Below are positions 28,518 through 29,807 of a stretch of DNA of 29,807 nucleotides, one piece after another. Each line of letters opens with the position of its first letter. The first letter of the stretch is position 1. Both the position numbers and the translations under genes were made by a program. The stretch comes from a virus, in the IMG/VR virus record IMGVR_UViG_3300017772_000073, positions 1-29,807 of that record. One strand, written 5' to 3'. Under the pieces are notes generated by a model, which had not been told where the DNA came from, did not search any database, and worked only from the letters and a program-made list of their open reading frames with translations.

Positions 28518-29807
28518 TTATGTTGGTGTTGATGTTGATTTAGCTGTTACACTCATATTGTAAGATACTGCATTTGATTCAGAATAAGGTGCATCTCCTG
28601 TTCTATTTGTTCCGCTTGACATTCCCGAAGATAAACCACTTCCTGTTGCTCCTACTCCGTCAACTAAATCTGCTTGAGTCATATTTGCTGAAACTCCATT
28701 GTTTCCGCTTGTAGAAATTTCATCCAAAACAGTCCAATTTGAACCGTCAAATGATGAATTTACAGCTCCTAATCTCCACCAAGATACAGGTGTTACTGCA
28801 AAATTATTAAGGTCAAAAGGTTTGCCTTCATTATAAAGAGTTTTTACTTGTGCTGCTGATAAAGCTGAGCTAAAAATTGAACAGTTAGAAATTGAGCCGC
28901 CAAACTCAAATGAACCTAAAGTATTACTTTCGCCTAAAATAATATCAACAGTTTTATTTGCTATAGAAGATGGAATACTTGTAGAATTTGTATTATTTAA
29001 AACACCATCAATATATATTTTTAATGAATTTGAAGCGTCATAAACAGCAGTTAAATGATGCCAATTTCCATCATCAACTCTAATATTACTATCTACATAA
29101 AATATTGCATTGCTTTCATCCCAAACAATAAATTGAACAAAATTATTTGTTTGATAAGCATTTGACCATAAACTCCAACATCTATTAGAGCCAAAAGCAT
29201 CTTTAGAAATTACAACAGAATCTTGTTGAGTTGTTTGCTTTATCCAAACAGAAACAGAAAAAGAACCTGTTATTTGCAAGTTGGAAGGATTTCCAAAATT
29301 TATTCTATCTGAGCCAACAGCATCAAATTCTAAACTAAAACTATCATACGGTGCATTTATAATAAGGTCGGATTGCACAAGGTTTGCAGCAGTCATATTT
29401 GATGATGTGCCTGTGTTAGAATTACTTGAAGCATCTGGAATACTCCAATTAGAGCCATCAAAGGTTGCTGAAGCGTCTAATTCCCAAAAACCTTGTAAGT
29501 TGCTATAAGAAGCTATATTTGGTGGTGTACCGTAGTTATATAAAGATTCAACTGATTCTGTTCCTGTTGCGGGTAAACCAGTATCAAACAATGAAATATT
29601 ACTTAATTTACAAGTAAAAAATGCACTACTTGCACTTCCTCCAATATATAAATTATCATTATTTACTGCTAACCCTGTACCTCCAAGCGTTGAAGAATTA
29701 CTATATACCTCAACTCCGTTTGAGTATAATTTTAACGCACCAACAGCATCAGTTCCATCATATGTTAAAGCTATATTAAACCAATTACCACTTTGTAAAT
29801 TAGTTAT
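28518..29807 (-). CDS. LamG-domain tail fibre/adhesin, C-terminal part
   Basis: This is the C-terminal 388 residues of the 748-residue protein that starts at 1080. Bases 29685-29807 duplicate 1-123. It finishes the second LamG (to about residue 415) and adds a third at about 475-646. A linker module is present twice, near residues 426 and 662; each copy has an aromatic-rich start, FDGSNW, a D-S-rich stretch and NMT-A-LV. The tail after residue 715 is Ser/Thr/Gly-rich. A TTG codon at 29591 could be mistaken for a start, but the frame is open upstream and encodes the end of the second LamG. The product is probably an extended multi-domain fibre for host polysaccharide binding (inference). Confidence 0.82.
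   Translation of the reverse strand: MTNLQSGNWFNIALTYDGTDAVGALKLYSNGVEVYSNSSTLGGTGLAVNNDNLYIGGSASSAFFTCKLSNISLFDTGLPATGTESVESLYNYGTPPNIASYSNLQGFWELDASATFDGSNWSIPDASSNSNTGTSSNMTAANLVQSDLIINAPYDSFSLEFDAVGSDRINFGNPSNLQITGSFSVSVWIKQTTQQDSVVISKDAFGSNRCWSLWSNAYQTNNFVQFIVWDESNAIFYVDSNIRVDDGNWHHLTAVYDASNSLKIYIDGVLNNTNSTSIPSSIANKTVDIILGESNTLGSFEFGGSISNCSIFSSALSAAQVKTLYNEGKPFDLNNFAVTPVSWWRLGAVNSSFDGSNWTVLDEISTSGNNGVSANMTQADLVDGVGATGSGLSSGMSSGTNRTGDAPYSESNAVSYNMSVTAKSTSTPT
29685..29807. repeat. Terminal direct repeat, right copy
   Basis: Exact copy of bases 1-123. Removing one copy gives a 29,684-bp circle. A true short terminal repeat of the virion is possible but less likely, because the repeat sits within a fibre gene. 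Confidence 0.95.

Noticed and set aside
28518-29591. Independent 357-residue gene starting at TTG 29591
   Set aside because: The reading frame is open upstream through the join and encodes the rest of a LamG domain; the true start is ATG 1080.
1-29807. Lysogeny genes, tRNAs, IS elements or CRISPR arrays
   Set aside because: I looked for integrase and CI-like motifs, cloverleaf-like sequences, transposase motifs and spaced palindromic repeats and saw none I could support.

Overview
The window looks like one complete small tailed-phage genome of a Bacteroidota (flavobacterial-type) host. The evidence is strong A+T richness, few Shine-Dalgarno sequences, one good Bacteroidetes-type promoter (TTTG-N19-TAnnTTTG), flavobacterial-style head and tail genes, and LamG-domain fibre genes of the kind common in marine Bacteroidota and their phages. 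The first 123 bases are repeated exactly as the last 123, and one reading frame runs in phase across that join. The molecule is therefore circular or circularly permuted, with a unique length of 29,684 bp. No integrase, repressor of a known lysogeny type, tRNA, IS element or CRISPR array was seen, so I infer a lytic siphovirus-like phage.

Every gene lies on the minus strand. Read as a circle, transcription begins at the only real intergenic gap (25,591-25,701) and runs through the whole genome back to that gap. (1) Early block, 25.6 to about 19.3 kb: tiny genes including a ribbon-helix-helix candidate, a possible annealase plus PD-(D/E)XK exonuclease pair, an SSB-like protein, an HTH protein, a second nuclease, a winged-helix initiator-like protein containing an iteron array, a RecA-fold helicase, several micro-ORFs and a resolvase-like nuclease. 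No DNA polymerase is present. (2) Switch and packaging, 19.3-16.8 kb: a sigma-like factor, a Cys-rich protein, small terminase and large terminase. (3) Tail block, 16.75-9.2 kb: an assembly-chaperone-like pair with a probable -1 frameshift, neck and terminator proteins, two large tail proteins and the tape measure. (4) Head block, 9.15-2.0 kb: XkdF-type protease, Cys-rich microprotein, scaffold-like protein, major capsid, a tail-tube or decoration candidate, portal, twin coiled-coil proteins and an adaptor. (5) Fibres and lysis, 2.0 kb through the join to 25.7 kb: two LamG proteins, then a small coiled-coil membrane protein, amidase, holin-like protein, a unimolecular-spanin-like lipoprotein and a metallophosphoesterase.

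The most interesting signals are: an 11-bp-phased iteron array next to an A/T-rich tract inside the initiator gene (a lambda-O-like origin); the T9 frameshift site in the tail-chaperone genes; a 34-bp element found only upstream of the scaffold and tail-chaperone genes; the AVIDDR junction shared by protease and portal; and the unimolecular spanin. Head genes lie downstream of tail genes, which is unusual. With the micro-ORFs included there is no stretch over 300 bases without a gene. Functions for small proteins rest on recognising families from memory; no database search was done.
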